From Verrucomicrobium sp. GAS474 (GTDB lineage Bacteria; Verrucomicrobiota; Verrucomicrobiia; Methylacidiphilales; GAS474): DNA of 64,000 bases. The position numbers were made by a program, and so were the translations under genes. Below are positions 15,985 through 24,688 of the stretch, piece after piece. The stretch lies in NCBI RefSeq assembly GCF_900105685.1, contig NZ_LT629781.1, forward strand, positions 3,460,611 through 3,524,610, written 5' to 3'. Position 1 is the stretch's first letter; the number at the start of each line of letters is the position of its first letter. A model generated the notes under the pieces. It was given only the letters and a program-made list of their open reading frames with translations, had not been told where the DNA came from and did not search any database.

Positions 15985-17265
15985 TCAAGCGGCGAACCGG
16001 AACCGCTTCCGGGCCGCGAAGAGCAACGCCGCGGAGCCGAACATCAGGAGGGAGACCGTCCCCGGCTCAGGAACGGCGGCCAGCGTCAGATCAATATCAC
16101 CCGCCCCGTCGTAAACAAAGGTAGCCGTATAGCCGCCATTGGTGAGGACCCATGTGCTCTCCGTCCCGGGATCAGAGGCAAGACCAGTGATGATATTATC
16201 GTAGGTGCCGGCCGCCAACGTTCCCAAAAGGGTCACTGAGAGAGCCGAGGCGAATGCATTCGTCTGCGAGTTCGTCGGTGCCGCGGCGAGAGCGAGCGTC
16301 GTATGACTAAGGTCAGAATTGACGACGAACTCCAGCGTCGATCCCGAAAGCATCTTCAGACCACCCAGGAGAGAAAGCGTCGTCCCCGTCGTCGTAGAAT
16401 CGGCTCCCGCCTGAAGAATGGCCCCGCTGGCCACTGAAACTAGACCCTGGGTGCCCGTTCCCGGACTGATGGTTCCCGTTCCCCGGAAAGTCCCTCCGGT
16501 GACATTTATGAAGCTCGACGCAATACTGCCGCTCAGCGTAAGGGCCCCGGAGGAAATGCTCGTCGAGCGGGTATAGACATTGGCTCCCGCCATCGTGACA
16601 TTCGCCCCCTGGACCGTCCAACCCCAGTTGGAACCGGTCGTGATGTTTGCGTTGAGGACGATATTGCCTCCACCCGTCAAGACCAGGGTACCTTGAGTCG
16701 TCCCGCTCGTGCTGATGGTTCCGCTATCGAAGGTGAGCGTTCGGCCTGTGGCAACATTCCACGTCTGCGTGATGGCAGCGGTTGCGGCAATGAGCTTGTA
16801 GGAAGCTCCCGTCCCCATCGCGAATTCCAAGTTCCCTCCCGCCTGGCTCATATCGATCATGTAATAGGCAGTGGAGCCGTAAGCGGAGTAGAATGTGTTG
16901 GGAGTGGCCTTGATCGAGATCGAGGCACCGCTAGAGAGCGACAGCGTCAGATTCTCAGCCAAGTTGTCGACGATATTGCCGTAGGTGAGGGAAGCTTCGG
17001 TCGAAATGGAGAGATTCGTGGGAGACCCTGCCGCGAGGTAGGAACTGTTGTCACTGAAGACCAGCGAATTGCCGCTGCTACCGAGAGTCGCCGTATCAGC
17101 TGGTGCCGAGGCACTGCCGTTGACCCAATCCGCAAGCCCATGAAGGACGTTCGTCGTCCCCGCTCCATTGTAATAATAGACGTCGGCCGAAAACGCCCTT
17201 GTCCCGAACATCAAGACTAAGGCGACCAGAACGCGGGCGGCGATTCCCAAGTTTGCTTGTTTCAT
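15985..17265 (-). CDS. PEP-CTERM sorting protein with autotransporter-like beta-helix repeats
   Basis: The protein has 426 residues. ATG 17265 is chosen because it gives a signal peptide (KQANLGIAARVLVALVLMFG, cleaved near AFSA), while the upstream frame does not. Residues 35-395 are rich in Gly, Ser, Thr and Asn with strand-turn repeats typical of passenger-like beta-helices (GTLVLTGGGNIVLNANITT, SGALTLSGSIASSFINVTGG). The C-terminus is a PEP-CTERM signal: VPEPGT, a hydrophobic stretch LLMFGSAALLF and the basic end ARKRFRF. It is predicted to be exported and processed by an exosortase that is not in this window. A TTGCAA-type operator lies about 145 bp upstream, so it may be an induced surface protein. 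The ligand is unknown. Confidence 0.82.
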   Translation of the reverse strand: MKQANLGIAARVLVALVLMFGTRAFSADVYYYNGAGTTNVLHGLADWVNGSASAPADTATLGSSGNSLVFSDNSSYLAAGSPTNLSISTEASLTYGNIVDNLAENLTLSLSSGASISIKATPNTFYSAYGSTAYYMIDMSQAGGNLEFAMGTGASYKLIAATAAITQTWNVATGRTLTFDSGTISTSGTTQGTLVLTGGGNIVLNANITTGSNWGWTVQGANVTMAGANVYTRSTSISSGALTLSGSIASSFINVTGGTFRGTGTISPGTGTQGLVSVASGAILQAGADSTTTGTTLSLLGGLKMLSGSTLEFVVNSDLSHTTLALAAAPTNSQTNAFASALSVTLLGTLAAGTYDNIITGLASDPGTESTWVLTNGGYTATFVYDGAGDIDLTLAAVPEPGTVSLLMFGSAALLFAARKRFRFAA

Positions 17266-17360
17266 AAGACGATCCGTTTTCCTGCGTATTGAGTTATCGC
17301 GTTGTCCTCCCCCCCAAAAAACATGCTGCGGAGCAGAGGATTTGCGGTTGAACCATCTCA

Positions 17361-17423
17361 AGAATCTCAAAAGCCGCTAATCATGTAAATACAATTTTAT
17401 AATTTCTCAGCAAATTTTTGCAA
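17361..17423 (-). promoter_or_regulatory. Phased TTGCAA-box operator with weak promoter upstream of PEP-CTERM gene
   Basis: CAGCAA-ATTT-TTGCAA lies at 17408-17423. On the minus strand a TTTACA (17389-17384) follows after 18 bp, the same distance as at 12.4 and 40.1 kb. A poor -10 match, GATTCT, sits 17 bp further. The operator match is good; the promoter is tentative. Confidence 0.45.
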
Positions 17424-17510
17424 AATATCTTCTGAATGGATTTCGATTTAAAAGAGTAATAATAAAAAATTGAGCATTTTCACCTATGTCTTATTTTATA
17501 TTTGTATTTT

Positions 17511-17526
17511 ATGCAAAATATTGCAA
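17511..17526 (+). promoter_or_regulatory. Phased TTGCAA-box operator upstream of oxidoreductase/GH106 genes
   Basis: ATGCAA-AATA-TTGCAA lies 42 bp before the ATG at 17569. It is too close to the gene for an upstream activator position; it would more likely overlap or follow the start of transcription. This is a roadblock or repressor-like placement, unlike the other sites. Confidence 0.5.
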
Positions 17527-17568
17527 AATAATGAACAACCCCCGGAGAATCTCCTCCACTATTCCCTT

Positions 17569-18813
17569 ATGATTCGTTTCGGACTGATCGGCGTCGGCGG
17601 CATCGGTTCCTATCATCGGGCCTCCATCGAGCGCCTCGAAAAGGCCGGAAAGGGCCGCTTGATCGCCGTGGCCGAGCCCTCTCCCCTCCCTGAGCAGAAG
17701 ACCGCCCTGGAGGCTCTCGGCATCCGCTGGTATTCGGATTACCGTTCCCTCCTCGACGAGGAGACCGAGCTCGACGCGGTGACGATCGCCACGCCGATCC
17801 CCTTCCACTATGAGATGGCCTCGGCCTGCATTCATCGCGGGCTCTGGGTGAATCTGGAGAAACCGCCCGTCCCCCTCGTCCAGCAGCTCCGCTCTCTCGT
17901 GGCCGCCGACACGGAACGCCGGGTCTCCGTGGGCTTCCAATATATCGGGTCAACCTGCATGCAGGAGCTCAAGCGCCGGATCGTCGCGGGGGACTTTGGA
18001 AGGATTCAGGAAATCCATGCGGGAGGTTGCTGGCCCCGCCTCGACGGCTATTACAACCGCTCCCCTTGGGCCGGGCGGATGATCCGCGACGGAAACCCGA
18101 TCTTCGACGGCCCGGCGACCAATGCGCTGGCCCACCTCGTCCACAACGTGATGTTCCTGGCGGGCGCGACGGAATCCGATTTCGACGTTCCCTCGGAAGT
18201 CGAGGGCGAGATGTATCGGGCGCGCCCCATCGAGAGCTACGACACCGCCTGCCTGAGGGGGAAGTTCGGCCGCAGCGGCATCCGCTTCGCCTTGGCCGTG
18301 ACCCACGCCACCGAGCAATGCCTCCCCTTCCGGATCGACGTGCGCGGATCGAAGGGCTGGGCCCGGCTCGGCAACGACGGTGCCACGCTCGAGACCAACC
18401 TGGGCCCCGGCCTGAACCGTCCCGAGACGACCCAGGAACTCCTCGACCGCAACTACGACGCCTTCGTCGACGTGCTGCGCGGGGATCGCGACCATTTCGA
18501 GACGCGGCTCCAGGATACCCTGGGCTACGTCTCCGCCACGAACGGCATGCTCCTCTCCTCCGGGGGCATCCACGACATCTCCCGCGCCCATATCCGGCAC
18601 TACACGAAGGAAGAGCAGACGGGCTTCTCCGTCGCCTTCCTGCACGAGGCCGTGAAGCACACCCTTCTCAACGGAAAGCTCTTCTCGGAGCAGGGCATCC
18701 CCTGGGCCACGGCGAAGCCGCGCCCCGTCCGTCTCGCGGAACTCACCCATTTGCTCCTCGATGGGGACTTGACGGCGCGGACCGATGCGCACCCCGTCCA
18801 GGTGGCCGCCTAA
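17569..18813 (+). CDS. Gfo/Idh/MocA family oxidoreductase
   Basis: The protein has 414 residues. ATG 17569 is chosen because the Rossmann fold starts at once (MIRFGLIGVGGIGSYH), and a GGAG lies about 20 bases upstream. The NAD(P)-binding loop is GVGGIG. The EKPP segment (WVNLEKPPVPL) corresponds to the family EKP motif with the catalytic lysine. The C-terminal alpha/beta domain contains IQEIHAGGCWPRLDGYYNRSPWAG. Such enzymes oxidise or reduce sugars or sugar acids, and the substrate cannot be read from the sequence. It is followed after 90 bp by the GH106 rhamnosidase gene on the same strand and preceded by a TTGCAA-type operator. A role in processing a released sugar is inferred. It lacks a signal peptide. 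Confidence 0.85.
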   Translation: MIRFGLIGVGGIGSYHRASIERLEKAGKGRLIAVAEPSPLPEQKTALEALGIRWYSDYRSLLDEETELDAVTIATPIPFHYEMASACIHRGLWVNLEKPPVPLVQQLRSLVAADTERRVSVGFQYIGSTCMQELKRRIVAGDFGRIQEIHAGGCWPRLDGYYNRSPWAGRMIRDGNPIFDGPATNALAHLVHNVMFLAGATESDFDVPSEVEGEMYRARPIESYDTACLRGKFGRSGIRFALAVTHATEQCLPFRIDVRGSKGWARLGNDGATLETNLGPGLNRPETTQELLDRNYDAFVDVLRGDRDHFETRLQDTLGYVSATNGMLLSSGGIHDISRAHIRHYTKEEQTGFSVAFLHEAVKHTLLNGKLFSEQGIPWATAKPRPVRLAELTHLLLDGDLTARTDAHPVQVAA

Positions 18814-18903
18814 GACGGTCCGCTTCAAACGGATCGGCGATAGCGCAGACCGACTCTTTCCGATACGCTAAAAGAGAAGCGGCAAGCGGCATTCCTCCTG
18901 TCC

Positions 18904-21459
18904 ATGACAAAGCCCGTTCTCCTCCTCCTCGCAGCTTGGTCAACAGCTCTCCTGCCCTTGAGCGCCCAGGATGCCACCCCCGTCTGGCCTCCCGTCACCG
19001 AAACCCAGAAGCCGTGGGCGTTCTGGTGGTGGATGGGGAGCGCGGTCGACAAGGAGAATCTGACCCGGGAACTGACGCGCTATCGGGATGCCGGAATGGG
19101 CGGGGTCCAGATCATTCCCATCTACGGGGCGAAGGGATCGGAAGGCAGCTACATCCCGTTCCTCAGCCCGCAATGGATCGGGATGCTCCAGTACACCGTC
19201 GCCGAAGGAAAGCGGCTCGGCCTGGGCATCGACATGACGCTCGGATCGGGTTGGTGCTTCGGCGGGCCGGGCGTCACCAAGGAGGAGGCCTCGGCCAAGA
19301 TCGACTTCAAACAGCTCTTGGCGGCGAACGGCGATTCCTCCGCCGTCCGCACGCAGCCGAGCGACAAGGTGAAGCGCGCCGGCCCCGGCGGCGAGGGCTG
19401 GATGATCAATCCCTTCTACGGCAAGGCGATGGACGATTACCTCAAGACCTTCGACGGCCCCCTCGGCAGCCTGGGCGACCTCAAACCCCGAGCCGTCCAC
19501 CAGGATTCCTACGAGTACTTCGGCGCGAACTGGAGCCCCGATTTCCCGGAAGCCTTCGAGAAACGCCGGGGGTATCGCTTCCAGGACGAGCTACCGGCCC
19601 TGCTCACCACACCGTCCGACGACCATGCCTCCCGCGTCCGCTCCGATTACCGCGAGACCCTCTCCGACCTGATGTGCGAGGTCACCATGCCGAAGTGGGT
19701 CTCCTGGTCACACGATCACGGCTTCCTTGCCCGCTATCAGGCCCACGGAGCCCCCGCGAACCTGCTCGACCTCTACGCCCTCGCCGACATCCCGGAGACG
19801 GAGATGTTCAACAAAGCCCGGAACCGGCTCTTCTCGAAGTTCGCCTCCTCGGCCGCGCACGTGGGAGGGCATCCCCTCTGCTCGGGCGAGACCGGAACCT
19901 GGCTCGCCGAGCACTTCACCGAAACTCTGGCCGACATGAAAAACCTCGTCGACGACATGTTCCTCTCCGGCATCAACCACATCGTCTACCACGGAGTCTG
20001 CTACTCCCCCGACGAGGTCGCCTGGCCCGGCTGGGTCTTCTATGCCTCCACCGAGATGAACCCGCGCAACTCGATCTGGCACGACGTGGGGACACTCAAC
20101 GCCTACATCACGCGCTGCCAATCGGTCCTCCAGGCAGGCCAGCCGGACGGCGATCTTCTCCTCTATTGGCCGGTCTACGACGCCTGGAGCGAAGCGGGCA
20201 AGAGCCTCGTCCATCCGTTTGCCGTCGACGACAAGACGATCTTCGAAGGCCAATCCTTCGGACGGGCCGCGGCGAAGCTCTACGAGCGGGGCTATCAGTT
20301 CGACTACGTTTCCGACCGGCAGATCGCGCGCCTCCAGACGGAGAAAGGCCGCATCGCGATCGGCGACGTCCGCTATCGGGCCCTCGTCGTTCCGAAGTGC
20401 AAGCTCATGCCCGAAGGAACGTTGGAAACCCTCCTCGATCTCGCCCGCAAAGGCGCCACGGTGATCTTCGAGGAGCAATTGCCCGAAGACGTGCCGGGAT
20501 GGACACGCCTCGACGAACGGCGCGAAAAGCTCCGCACTCTGACGGCGGCGGCCCGCGGGCTCTCGGGCAAAGTCGTCGTCGGCCCCTTGCTGGCCTCCCT
20601 CGAGGGAGCGGGCGTGCCGCGTGAATTCCTGTGCGACCAGCCAGGCCTTCAATATGTGCGGCGCGCGCTTCCCGACGGGGTGTTCTACTTCATCTCCAAC
20701 AAGGGAAACCAGGCCGTCGACGGATGGATTTCCCTCGCGAAGCACGCCGAGGTCGCCTACCGCTTCGACCCGATGAGCGGCGCCATCGGATCGATCCCGA
20801 TCCGTGCCAGGGAAACGGACCTCTCCGAAGTCTATCTCCAACTCGCGCCAGGAGAATCGACGCTGGTCCGCCTCTTCTCCGAACGCAGGCCCGACGGCCC
20901 CAGCGCCGCTCTATGGCGCTCCACCGCCACGCCCGTGCCCTTGACGGGCACCTGGCACGTCCGCTTCCTGACCGGGGGCCCGGAACTTCCTCCGCCCTTC
21001 GATATGGATACCCTCGCCTCCTGGACCCAGAATGGAGGCGACACTGCACGGGCATTCGACGGCACAGCCCTCTATACTCTGACTTGGGATGCGCCTACGG
21101 GCATGGGCACCACAGCCCGCCTCGACCTCGGAAAGGTCTGCCAAAGCGCGCGCGTGCGCCTCAACGGACAGGAAATGGGAACGCTGATCGCGCCCCCCTT
21201 CCAAATCGTGATCGGTCCCCTCTTGCCGAAAGGCAATGTCCTCGAGATCGAAGTCACGAACACCTCGGCCAACCGAATCAGCGACCTCGACCGCCGAGGC
21301 GTCGCCTGGCATGAGTTCAACGATATCGGCGTCGTCGGCACCAACTACAAGCCTTTCAACGCTTCGAAGTGGCCCCTCGCCGACTCGGGGCTTTTAGGTC
21401 CGGTGACGCTCACTCCGGTGGCACCCCTTCTTCCCGCGAGCACGCCATCCGCCCCTTGA
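18904..21459 (+). CDS. GH106 alpha-L-rhamnosidase
   Basis: The protein has 851 residues with a signal peptide of about 21 (MTKPVLLLLAAWSTALLPLSAQ). The N-terminal region has the GH106 signature PWAFWWWMGSAVDKENLTRELTRY (read in two parts), then GVQIIPIYGAKGSE and IDMTLGSGWCFGGP. SGINHIVYHGVCYSPDE and the C-terminal jelly-roll (ARLDLGKVCQSARVRLNGQEMG) follow. GH106 enzymes remove terminal alpha-L-rhamnose, in particular from rhamnogalacturonan fragments, and use a metal-dependent inverting mechanism. The protein is exported and probably periplasmic. It sits downstream of the oxidoreductase and ends 7 bp from the convergent gene at 21467. Confidence 0.92.
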   Translation: MTKPVLLLLAAWSTALLPLSAQDATPVWPPVTETQKPWAFWWWMGSAVDKENLTRELTRYRDAGMGGVQIIPIYGAKGSEGSYIPFLSPQWIGMLQYTVAEGKRLGLGIDMTLGSGWCFGGPGVTKEEASAKIDFKQLLAANGDSSAVRTQPSDKVKRAGPGGEGWMINPFYGKAMDDYLKTFDGPLGSLGDLKPRAVHQDSYEYFGANWSPDFPEAFEKRRGYRFQDELPALLTTPSDDHASRVRSDYRETLSDLMCEVTMPKWVSWSHDHGFLARYQAHGAPANLLDLYALADIPETEMFNKARNRLFSKFASSAAHVGGHPLCSGETGTWLAEHFTETLADMKNLVDDMFLSGINHIVYHGVCYSPDEVAWPGWVFYASTEMNPRNSIWHDVGTLNAYITRCQSVLQAGQPDGDLLLYWPVYDAWSEAGKSLVHPFAVDDKTIFEGQSFGRAAAKLYERGYQFDYVSDRQIARLQTEKGRIAIGDVRYRALVVPKCKLMPEGTLETLLDLARKGATVIFEEQLPEDVPGWTRLDERREKLRTLTAAARGLSGKVVVGPLLASLEGAGVPREFLCDQPGLQYVRRALPDGVFYFISNKGNQAVDGWISLAKHAEVAYRFDPMSGAIGSIPIRARETDLSEVYLQLAPGESTLVRLFSERRPDGPSAALWRSTATPVPLTGTWHVRFLTGGPELPPPFDMDTLASWTQNGGDTARAFDGTALYTLTWDAPTGMGTTARLDLGKVCQSARVRLNGQEMGTLIAPPFQIVIGPLLPKGNVLEIEVTNTSANRISDLDRRGVAWHEFNDIGVVGTNYKPFNASKWPLADSGLLGPVTLTPVAPLLPASTPSAP

Positions 21460-21466
21460 TGTCTCC

Positions 21467-22174
21467 TCAATGGAGGGGCGGCTCAAAGGGAACGGCGGTC
21501 GAGCGGAAAATCACCGTATTCTCCGCCGCCACCTGCTCGAACTCGACATCGGCGTCGAAGGCATCGTTCACCGACAGGAGGGGAATCTTGTCGGCGGAGA
21601 ACGATTCGAAGACATCCTTCGACGCGTTCCCCTGGTTCACCCCCTTGGGAGGGACCTTGTTCTTCTGCTTCGGCGGAGCGAGCGTCTCGGAGTAATGGAG
21701 TGCGATGCAGTTCAGATCCTTGTCGTAATAGGCGTCCGTATTGATCTGGTTCATCGTCCGCTGATAATCGGCATAGTGCTTCTCCGGGCTCTTTGGCCTC
21801 TTGTCTTCGGGAAGGCAAAACGCATCGAGCTGATCGTGAGAAAAGCGGACGTAGACATGCCACGGCGCATCGGCCTGCGTCAGGTCGACGAAGAAATCAT
21901 GCTCATGGTTCAGCGGATGCTCGTCGTGAAAATTCCGGACATGTCCCTTCACGCGGATAGGCTTGGAGGAGAGCCTTTCCACGGCGCCCTGCTCCTCCTT
22001 CTGAAAGAGCTTCACCACATCATCGGCCTGGATCACCTCTTTACCCTGGGCTGGCGGAAGCACCCCTTTTCCCGCAGGAACCGGATGAATTTCTGCTCGG
22101 AGAGACTCAGTTCCGATAACAAGGCAGAGCACGGATAACATGAAGGCAAAGGCGATTCGCGACATTTCATTCAA
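21467..22174 (-). CDS. Exported protein of unknown function, possible OB-fold (tRNA_anti-like)
   Basis: The protein has 235 residues with a signal peptide near residues 5-27 (RIAFAFMLSVLCLVIGT). The middle part, DVVKLFQKEEQGAVERLSSKPIRVKGHVRNF, is reminiscent of the tRNA_anti-like OB-fold family, in which a short helix precedes 'kGk.v.V.G.V'. The match is only by eye. The rest (HDFFVDLTQADAPWHVYVRFS, AYYDKDLNCIALHYSETL) has no recognised motif. It is alone in its transcription unit, convergent with GH106, and has three phased TTGCAA-like boxes 52 bp upstream. It is therefore likely part of the same regulon, and a role in pectin use is inferred only from location. Confidence 0.7.
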   Translation of the reverse strand: MNEMSRIAFAFMLSVLCLVIGTESLRAEIHPVPAGKGVLPPAQGKEVIQADDVVKLFQKEEQGAVERLSSKPIRVKGHVRNFHDEHPLNHEHDFFVDLTQADAPWHVYVRFSHDQLDAFCLPEDKRPKSPEKHYADYQRTMNQINTDAYYDKDLNCIALHYSETLAPPKQKNKVPPKGVNQGNASKDVFESFSADKIPLLSVNDAFDADVEFEQVAAENTVIFRSTAVPFEPPLH

Positions 22175-22225
22175 CGATGGGGTGTTGGAACCATAGGCCG
22201 TCCCCCTTGAGATACGGTATAGTTA

Positions 22226-22251
22226 TTGCAATATTTTACAATAATTTACCG
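22226..22251 (-). promoter_or_regulatory. Triple phased TTGCAA-box operator
   Basis: Three boxes, TTGCAA (22226-22231), TTACAA (22236-22241) and TTACCG (22246-22251), are separated by four-base AT spacers, so each starts 10 bp after the last. They lie 52 bp upstream of the minus-strand unknown gene at 22174 and after the end of the GH28 gene. No convincing -35/-10 pair was found next to them. Confidence 0.5.
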
Positions 22252-22287
22252 CAATTCGTCTATCGAAATGTGTCGTGAAATACTTCG

Positions 22288-23571
22288 TCAGTTACCACTC
22301 GCCTGCGGCTCGTTCCCGTAAAAAACCCCGTTGATCTTCACGTTGTCGAATTTCAAGCCGCTCACCCTCTTCGTGATCACATCGGGAGTCTTCAGGGTGA
22401 TGTCGATATTCTTGAACGTGACATTCTGGACCGTGCTTTTCTCCGGCCCATCGATCTGACCAAAGCTTTTCAAGGTTCCGGTGATATCGGAAAGCGTAAC
22501 GTCAGAAACCCATTGGCTCGGCGCAGGCTTTCCCTGCAAGTCGAAGAACTGCGTCCAGCCCTTGATTTGGATCAATTGAACCGCCGGATTGTCGATCGTG
22601 ATGTTGCGGACGACGATGCCTTCGTAATGCTGTTCCGTGTCGGGACGAAGCTTGAGCGAGACAAGGCAATTCTTCTCCTTTCCCGCAATTTTGCAGTTTT
22701 CCATCACCACATTGCGTACCGTCGTCGCCTCGCTGCCGAGGGTGAGCGCCGCGTTCCCCAGCCCGAACGTGCAGTTGGAAATATGGATGTTCTCGTCGGG
22801 CAAAATCGTCGGGTCGTCGAGAGCAGTCGGCCCCTTGCTTCCCTTGAGGCAGATGTTGTCGTCGTCCACGGAAATGAAACAACCGTCGATGCTCACATTC
22901 TGGCAACTATCGAGATCGATCCCATCGGTGCTCGGCGCTTTAAGCTGTGTACGAATATCGAGCTTCTCGATGTGCACATCCTGGCAGCGGAACAGATGCA
23001 AGTTCCAGAAACCCGATTGGCGCAGGGCGATACCGCCGAGGTAGACGTCTTTCGAATCCTGGATGAAGACGTTGCGGGGGCGCTTCACCTCGAGGTTCGT
23101 GGCGTCCTTATTGGCCGCGCGCCGTTTCCAGAAGGCGTCCCAGAAAGCTTTTCCCCCGCCCTGGATCGTCCCCTCTCCGTCGATACGGAGATGGTCGGCG
23201 TGCGCCGCGTTGACGAGAGCGGGCACCCAGGTCTGGATCTTGCCTTCGATGCGGGTTTCCCCCTCCGGATAGTCGGCGATATCCGTCGATCCCTGAAGCA
23301 CCGCGCCCTTGTCCAGATGGAGGTTCACGCCGGGCTTCAGAAACAGCGCCCCGGAAAGGAACGTCCCTGCGGGAATCAGGAGCGTCCCTCCTCCGGCGTC
23401 CGCGCACTTGTCGATGGCAGACTGGATCGCCAGGGTGTTCAGCGTCTTGCCGTCCCCCACAGCACCGTATTGGACGATGTCGACTCTTTCCGGCGAGGAG
23501 GAGGTTTCGGCCCTCCCGCAGGAGAGCAAGACAAGGACAAGGACGAAGAGGGACGAAAAAATCTGTGACAT
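22288..23571 (-). CDS. GH28 glycoside hydrolase (polygalacturonase/rhamnogalacturonan hydrolase family)
   Basis: The protein has 427 residues with a signal peptide of about 21. The start of the right-handed beta-helix is VDIVQYGAVGDGKTLNTLAIQSAID, seen in most GH28 proteins. The catalytic acids fit STDGIDLDSC and SVDDDNICLKGS. The usual GHG-His motif is replaced by GLGNAALTLGSEA, and the RxK motif is represented by VSLKLRPDTEQHY. Loss of the GHG histidine is typical of rhamnogalacturonan-type members rather than plain polygalacturonases, so the substrate is probably a rhamnogalacturonan fragment. It is the last gene of a long minus-strand operon, 15 bp after rhaT. Confidence 0.88.
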   Translation of the reverse strand: MSQIFSSLFVLVLVLLSCGRAETSSSPERVDIVQYGAVGDGKTLNTLAIQSAIDKCADAGGGTLLIPAGTFLSGALFLKPGVNLHLDKGAVLQGSTDIADYPEGETRIEGKIQTWVPALVNAAHADHLRIDGEGTIQGGGKAFWDAFWKRRAANKDATNLEVKRPRNVFIQDSKDVYLGGIALRQSGFWNLHLFRCQDVHIEKLDIRTQLKAPSTDGIDLDSCQNVSIDGCFISVDDDNICLKGSKGPTALDDPTILPDENIHISNCTFGLGNAALTLGSEATTVRNVVMENCKIAGKEKNCLVSLKLRPDTEQHYEGIVVRNITIDNPAVQLIQIKGWTQFFDLQGKPAPSQWVSDVTLSDITGTLKSFGQIDGPEKSTVQNVTFKNIDITLKTPDVITKRVSGLKFDNVKINGVFYGNEPQASGN

Positions 23572-23586
23572 GATAATGACTGGTTA

Positions 23587-24672
23587 TTAAGGCTTCGCCG
23601 CCGCGCCGAGGTAATTGCCGTAGCCCACGATCACCGTCGATCCGACAAGGGCAAAGAGGCCGAGGCCGATGAGGAGGTGAGTGCGGAAGCTCGTCCCCTT
23701 CCATTCGCGAAGGGCGATTCCCCACAACGTGCTGAAGATGATGATGCTCGCCATGTGGAGCGTCCAACTCGAGAATCCGTAGGCTCCCATGCAGGTCTCT
23801 CCCATCGAGTAAAAGAAGAACTGGAGATACCACGTTACTCCGGCGATCGCGGAGAAGACGTAATTGGCCAAGAGCGGCACGTCATGGCCGTGGCCATCCC
23901 TGCGGGAAATATAATCACCCCACGTCCGGTTCCTCAGGTTGAGGACGAGGCACCACACACCATTCGTTGCGAAACCGCCCAGGAGCACCACGACAAGGAC
24001 CGGCAGGTTCCGCCAGAGAGGCCCCGCCCCGTCCTCCGCAAGGTGCTTTGCGGCGATCTCCGCAATCGGCTTTCCCGAGGCGAAGCCGTACGACATGCAG
24101 GCGCTCATCACCCCGGAGAAGACCGCCATCCCCAGCCCTTTCGCGAAATGGAACTCCCGGATGGTCCGTCGTTTCTCCTCTTCCGAAAGCTCGCTCTCCT
24201 TCGACATCCCGGCGCACCCGCTCACGCCGATCCCGAGAAGGCACACCGCCACCCCGGAGAGAATCCACTGTCCCGAGACCGTATGGGCGATTCGTCCCAA
24301 ATCCCCGGCCACGAGAGGAGGCATCAGCGTCCCGAACGCGGCGCAGAACCCGAGGGCGATCGCCATCCCAAGCGCGATACCCAGATAGCGCATCGTGAGC
24401 CCGAACGTCAGCCCCCCCACCCCCCACAAAGTGCCGAAAAGAAACGACCAACCGACGGCCCCGCCGGGTGCCTCCCTCAGGATCGCGCCGAGATGGGGGA
24501 CGAGGAGCCACGCGAAGAGCCACGGTGCGACGATCCAACTGAAAAATCCGCCCACGATCCAATAGCTCTCCCATGCCCATTTGCGGACGCCGCGATAGGG
24601 AATATAAAAGCTGGCCGAGGCCAGGCCGCCGATCCAATGGAAGATCAGTCCGAGGAGGGGATTGGGAGTCAT
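23587..24672 (-). CDS. rhaT: L-rhamnose-proton symporter RhaT
   Basis: The protein has 361 residues. ATG 24672 is used because the 56 codons upstream of it are antisense to the preceding gene and hydrophilic. About 10 hydrophobic helices can be traced, and the family hallmarks are present: LLGLIFHWIGGLASASFYIPYRGVRKWAWESYW (in parts), FGTLWGVGGLTFGLTMRYLG and YGFASGKPI. RhaT takes up L-rhamnose with protons through the inner membrane. It lies 16 bp after the Verru_Chthon cassette gene A and 15 bp before GH28, so the cassette, rhamnose uptake and a pectin hydrolase share a transcript. No rhamnose catabolic kinase, isomerase or aldolase is in the window. Confidence 0.92.
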   Translation of the reverse strand: MTPNPLLGLIFHWIGGLASASFYIPYRGVRKWAWESYWIVGGFFSWIVAPWLFAWLLVPHLGAILREAPGGAVGWSFLFGTLWGVGGLTFGLTMRYLGIALGMAIALGFCAAFGTLMPPLVAGDLGRIAHTVSGQWILSGVAVCLLGIGVSGCAGMSKESELSEEEKRRTIREFHFAKGLGMAVFSGVMSACMSYGFASGKPIAEIAAKHLAEDGAGPLWRNLPVLVVVLLGGFATNGVWCLVLNLRNRTWGDYISRRDGHGHDVPLLANYVFSAIAGVTWYLQFFFYSMGETCMGAYGFSSWTLHMASIIIFSTLWGIALREWKGTSFRTHLLIGLGLFALVGSTVIVGYGNYLGAAAKP

Positions 24673-24688
24673 GAAAAAAGACAAATCT

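Noticed and set aside
15882-16124. Plus-strand frame MKKRRPSRKEAGG... with a perfect AAGGAGG just before its ATG
   Set aside because: The ribosome-binding site is attractive, but the product is low-complexity and basic, and most of it is antisense to the PEP-CTERM gene end. Chance is more likely.
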